A stretch of 17,218 nucleotides of DNA from Proteobacteria bacterium UBA6920 (GTDB lineage Bacteria; Pseudomonadota; Gammaproteobacteria; SG8-11). The DNA is taken from contig DKAS01000207.1 of NCBI GenBank assembly GCA_002448875.1, positions 11,166 to 28,383 on the forward strand, written 5' to 3'. The translations under genes were made by a program, and so were the position numbers. Below are positions 15,056 through 17,218 of this stretch, piece by piece. Within the stretch, counting starts at the first letter, position 1. Every line of letters begins with the position of its first letter. The notes under the pieces are model-generated. The model did no database searches. It was given only the letters and a program-made list of their open reading frames with translations, and was not told where the DNA came from.

Positions 15056-16511
15056 GTGGGCGGATGGGGTGGCAAAAATCCAGGAATTTATCTACCAGCG
15101 GCTGGCGCGTGAACTGGCGGAAGCCATGCGCCAGGGAGTCTACGCGGTGGGTGAACGCATGCCGTCCTTGCGTCGGGTCAGCGTCTACTATCAGGTCAGT
15201 CTGGCCTCGGTGGTGCAGGCTTTTTCCCTGTTGGAGCAGGAAGGGCTGGTGGAAGCGCGGCCGAAATCCGGTTATTTCGTCCGACCTCGGCCGCAGGCCG
15301 GGCGCGAAGCACCAGCGCCGAGTCGGCCGCTGTCGCAGCCGACACCGGTCAGTGTGGGGCAGTTGGCGCAGTCCCTGATCAGCGAGAGTCGCTCGCCCGG
15401 GCTGGTACGGCTGGGGGCGGCCGTGCCCGGCGTGGAGTTGCTGCCGGTGCGCAATCTGGCGCGCATCCTGGCCGGTATGGCGCGCAAGCACTGGCGCGAT
15501 TCCGGCGCCTATGAAGGCGTGCAGGGCGCGTTGCCGCTGCGCCGGCAGATTGCCCGCCTGATGCGCCAGGCCGGCTGTCGTTGCGCCCCCGACGATATTA
15601 TCGTTACCAATGGCTGTCTGGAAGCGCTGTCCCTGACGCTGCGGGCGCTGGCGACGGCGGGCGACACCATCGCCATCGAGTCGCCGACCTACTTCGGGAT
15701 TCTGCAGGTTATCGAGGCGCTGGGAATGCGCGCCCTGGAAATCGCCACCCATCCGCAGCATGGAATCGATGTCGACGCTCTGGCGCAGGCGCTGGCTCGG
15801 CGACGAATCAAGGCCTGCATTCTGATGCCCAATCACAGCAATCCCACCGGCGCCTGCATGAGCAACGCCGACAAGCAGCGGGTGGTAGCCTTGCTGGCGG
15901 CGGCGGGCATACCGCTGATCGAGGACGATGTTTACGGGCCGTTGAGTTACCGGCAGCCGCGACCGAAAGCGGCCAAAGCCTGGGATGAAAGCGGGAATGT
16001 GATTCTCTGTTCCTCTTTCTCCAAGACGCTGGCGCCTGGCTACCGTATCGGCTGGATCTATTCGGAACGGTATCGTGAACAGTTGTTGTATCAGAAATTT
16101 CTCGGCAACATCAGCACCGCCACCCTGCCGCAGCTGGCGATTGCCGAATTTCTTTCCCGTGGCGGATATCTGCGCAGTCTGCGCTCGCAAGTGCAGATCT
16201 ACCGCCTGCGCATGCAGCAGTTGCAGCACTGGCTGAACGAATATTTTCCACCGGGGACGCGGGTGTCACGCCCTGCGGGTGGTTTTGTCTGCTGGCTGGA
16301 GTTGCCACCGGCCATCGATTGTCTTGCCCTGTACCAGCAGGCGATGGCGCGGCGCATCGCCATCAGTCCCGGCGTGCTGTTCTGCGCCCGTGGGCAGTAT
16401 CGGCGGCAGATACGCATGAGTTGCGGCGCGGTGGAAGGGGAGCCGTTGCGGCGAGCGATTCACGCGCTGGCGGAAATGGTGCGACAGGTCAACGGCAACG
16501 CCGGGGAATAA
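15054..16511 (+). CDS. MocR-family transcriptional regulator (GntR HTH fused to aminotransferase-like domain)
   Basis: The 485 residues join an N-terminal GntR-type winged helix (about 6-78; GERMPSLRRVS at 33-43, QEGLVEARPKSGYFV at 62-76), a proline-rich linker (80-100) and a fold type I aminotransferase-like domain (about 115-480). PLP-site residues are present: Y213 region, NPTG at 263-266, DDVY at 291-294, Schiff-base K324 in SSFSKTLAPG, and carboxylate-binding R454. It should bind PLP and probably an amino acid ligand, as GabR, PdxR and TauR do. It is close in style to the PLP-dependent regulators that control their divergent neighbour. ATG at 15054 has no Shine-Dalgarno; GTG at 15069 is an alternative. 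The likely target is the divergent aminotransferase-ArgC-like operon. Confidence 0.93.
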   Translation: MWADGVAKIQEFIYQRLARELAEAMRQGVYAVGERMPSLRRVSVYYQVSLASVVQAFSLLEQEGLVEARPKSGYFVRPRPQAGREAPAPSRPLSQPTPVSVGQLAQSLISESRSPGLVRLGAAVPGVELLPVRNLARILAGMARKHWRDSGAYEGVQGALPLRRQIARLMRQAGCRCAPDDIIVTNGCLEALSLTLRALATAGDTIAIESPTYFGILQVIEALGMRALEIATHPQHGIDVDALAQALARRRIKACILMPNHSNPTGACMSNADKQRVVALLAAAGIPLIEDDVYGPLSYRQPRPKAAKAWDESGNVILCSSFSKTLAPGYRIGWIYSERYREQLLYQKFLGNISTATLPQLAIAEFLSRGGYLRSLRSQVQIYRLRMQQLQHWLNEYFPPGTRVSRPAGGFVCWLELPPAIDCLALYQQAMARRIAISPGVLFCARGQYRRQIRMSCGAVEGEPLRRAIHALAEMVRQVNGNAGE

Positions 16512-16573
16512 CGCCGATTGCAGGCGCTGCGGCAGGCTTGCCTGGCGGGGCGGCAACCATGGCGCTGCCTGTT

Positions 16574-16603
16574 TTGGCAAACCCGCTTTGCCTGGTGTAT
16601 GAT
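16574..16603 (+). promoter_or_regulatory. Promoter of the SLC13-type permease with overlapping inverted repeat
   Basis: TTGGCA (16574-16579; 4 of 6), 18-base spacer, TATGAT (16598-16603; 5 of 6), starting near 16610, about 37 bases before the GTG. A perfect inverted repeat GGCAAA-CCCGC-TTTGCC (16576-16592) covers the -35 and half the spacer, as an operator would. The rest of 16512-16646 shows no convincing terminator for the MocR gene. Confidence 0.5.
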
Positions 16604-16646
16604 GGCGCGAATCGTTCTCTAGACGCTGATTCAGCCGAGGAATCCG

Positions 16647-17218
16647 GTGGGCATCTCCAGTGGCAGCAGTTTGCGTACGCGTATTGTCGGTTTGCTGGTC
16701 TTTACCATCGCCGGCGCCGCAAGCGCCTATGTGGTGCCGACAATGGAAATCGCCTGGGTATCGGCCATTCTGTTGTTGACCGTCTACCTGTTTGCTTTTG
16801 AAATCGTTGGCGTCGACGAGGCGGCCATCACTATCATGGTGTTGCTGGGTTTGACCTCGGTGTTTGCGCCCGTCATGGGGCTGAAACAGGGCCTGGTGCC
16901 AACCCAGCAATTGTTCAGCGGTTTTTCCAGCAACGCGGTGGTATCCATTATCGCGGTGATGATAGTCGGCGCCGGTCTGGATAAAACCGGCTTGATGGGC
17001 AAGCTGGCCGGGCTGATTCTACGCATCGGTGGCGGCACCGAGCGGCGTATTATTCCGCTGATCTCCGCCACTGTCGGTTTCATCTCCAGCTTCATGCAAA
17101 ACGTGGGCGCCGCCGCACTGTTCCTGCCGGTGGTCAGCCGTATTTCGGCGCGCAGCGGTCTGGCCATGTCGCGCCTGCTGATGCCTATGGGATTTTGCGC
17201 CATCCTCGGCGGCACCAT
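16647..17218 (+). CDS. SLC13/DASS-type anion permease (partial, C-terminus off the right edge)
   Basis: Integral inner-membrane transporter of the divalent-anion/sodium symporter superfamily, which moves sulfate, phosphate or dicarboxylates. The visible 190 residues contain about five hydrophobic segments, a loop LVPTQQLFSGFSSNAVVSIIA near 82-103, and the re-entrant signature SSFMQNVGAAALFLPV near 150-165, the Asn-rich hairpin that contributes to the sodium/substrate site in this family. Full proteins of this type run to 400-600 residues and often carry TrkA-C (RCK) domains in the middle; that part is off the window. GTG at 16647 was chosen because GAGG lies six bases upstream and an in-frame TAG at 16620 closes the frame behind it. 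Substrate unknown. Confidence 0.85.
   Translation, partial: MGISSGSSLRTRIVGLLVFTIAGAASAYVVPTMEIAWVSAILLLTVYLFAFEIVGVDEAAITIMVLLGLTSVFAPVMGLKQGLVPTQQLFSGFSSNAVVSIIAVMIVGAGLDKTGLMGKLAGLILRIGGGTERRIIPLISATVGFISSFMQNVGAAALFLPVVSRISARSGLAMSRLLMPMGFCAILGGT

Noticed and set aside
15036..16229. 397-residue minus-strand frame opposite the MocR gene
   Set aside because: The plus-strand protein carries complete HTH and PLP-binding motifs; the antisense product is Arg/Gln/His-rich with no recognisable fold.
16528..16560. Possible terminator after the MocR gene (CAGGC-TT-GCCTG)
   Set aside because: The loop would be only two bases and no T-run follows.

Overview
This window looks like chromosome from a free-living gammaproteobacterium of moderately high GC. 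The main clue is trxA followed by rho, on the same strand and in that order, which is the usual gammaproteobacterial arrangement. Rho and thioredoxin both read very close to the enterobacterial proteins. LpxD shows a Gram-negative outer membrane. Genus cannot be told from the sequence. I see no rRNA, tRNA, insertion sequence, phage gene, CRISPR array or attachment site.

Layout. 1-1568 (minus): the 5' three quarters of rho, a 320-base hairpin-rich rho leader, and trxA. 1823-4944: a set of one-gene units. These are mtnB (methionine salvage), a DUF484-like/GGDEF diguanylate cyclase whose stop codon overlaps that of mtnB tail to tail, a small membrane-anchored protein, and a lone PhnD-type periplasmic binding protein. 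The last two are convergent and share a strong GC-rich hairpin terminator. 5260-7868 (minus): a stand-alone lpxD and a seven-repeat beta-propeller lipoprotein. 8037-12761 (minus): a compact, complete branched-chain amino acid ABC transporter operon in the order livK-livH-livM-livG-livF, with its own promoter and a structured leader. 13012-16511: a divergent locus. On the minus strand a class IV PLP aminotransferase overlaps (ATGA) a divergent ArgC-type reductase; on the plus strand is a MocR-type (GntR-aminotransferase) regulator. The 102-base gap between them carries a near-perfect 11-bp direct repeat. 16647-end (plus): the start of an SLC13-type anion permease with its own promoter.

How the genes fit together. 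The liv operon is a self-contained importer for branched-chain or related amino acids. The aminotransferase, ArgC-like protein and MocR regulator look like a small regulated amino-acid-type pathway. Its substrate is unknown, because no acyl kinase lies beside it and the ArgC-like protein departs from several usual ArgC motifs. This is the part of the window most likely to hold undescribed biochemistry. The cyclase, small protein and PhnD-like protein may be a sensing neighbourhood, but nothing beyond position supports that.

Limits: functions come from motif recognition by eye. Promoters are judged by -35/-10 similarity only. Long open frames antisense to the liv, lpxD, propeller and MocR genes are treated as shadows.
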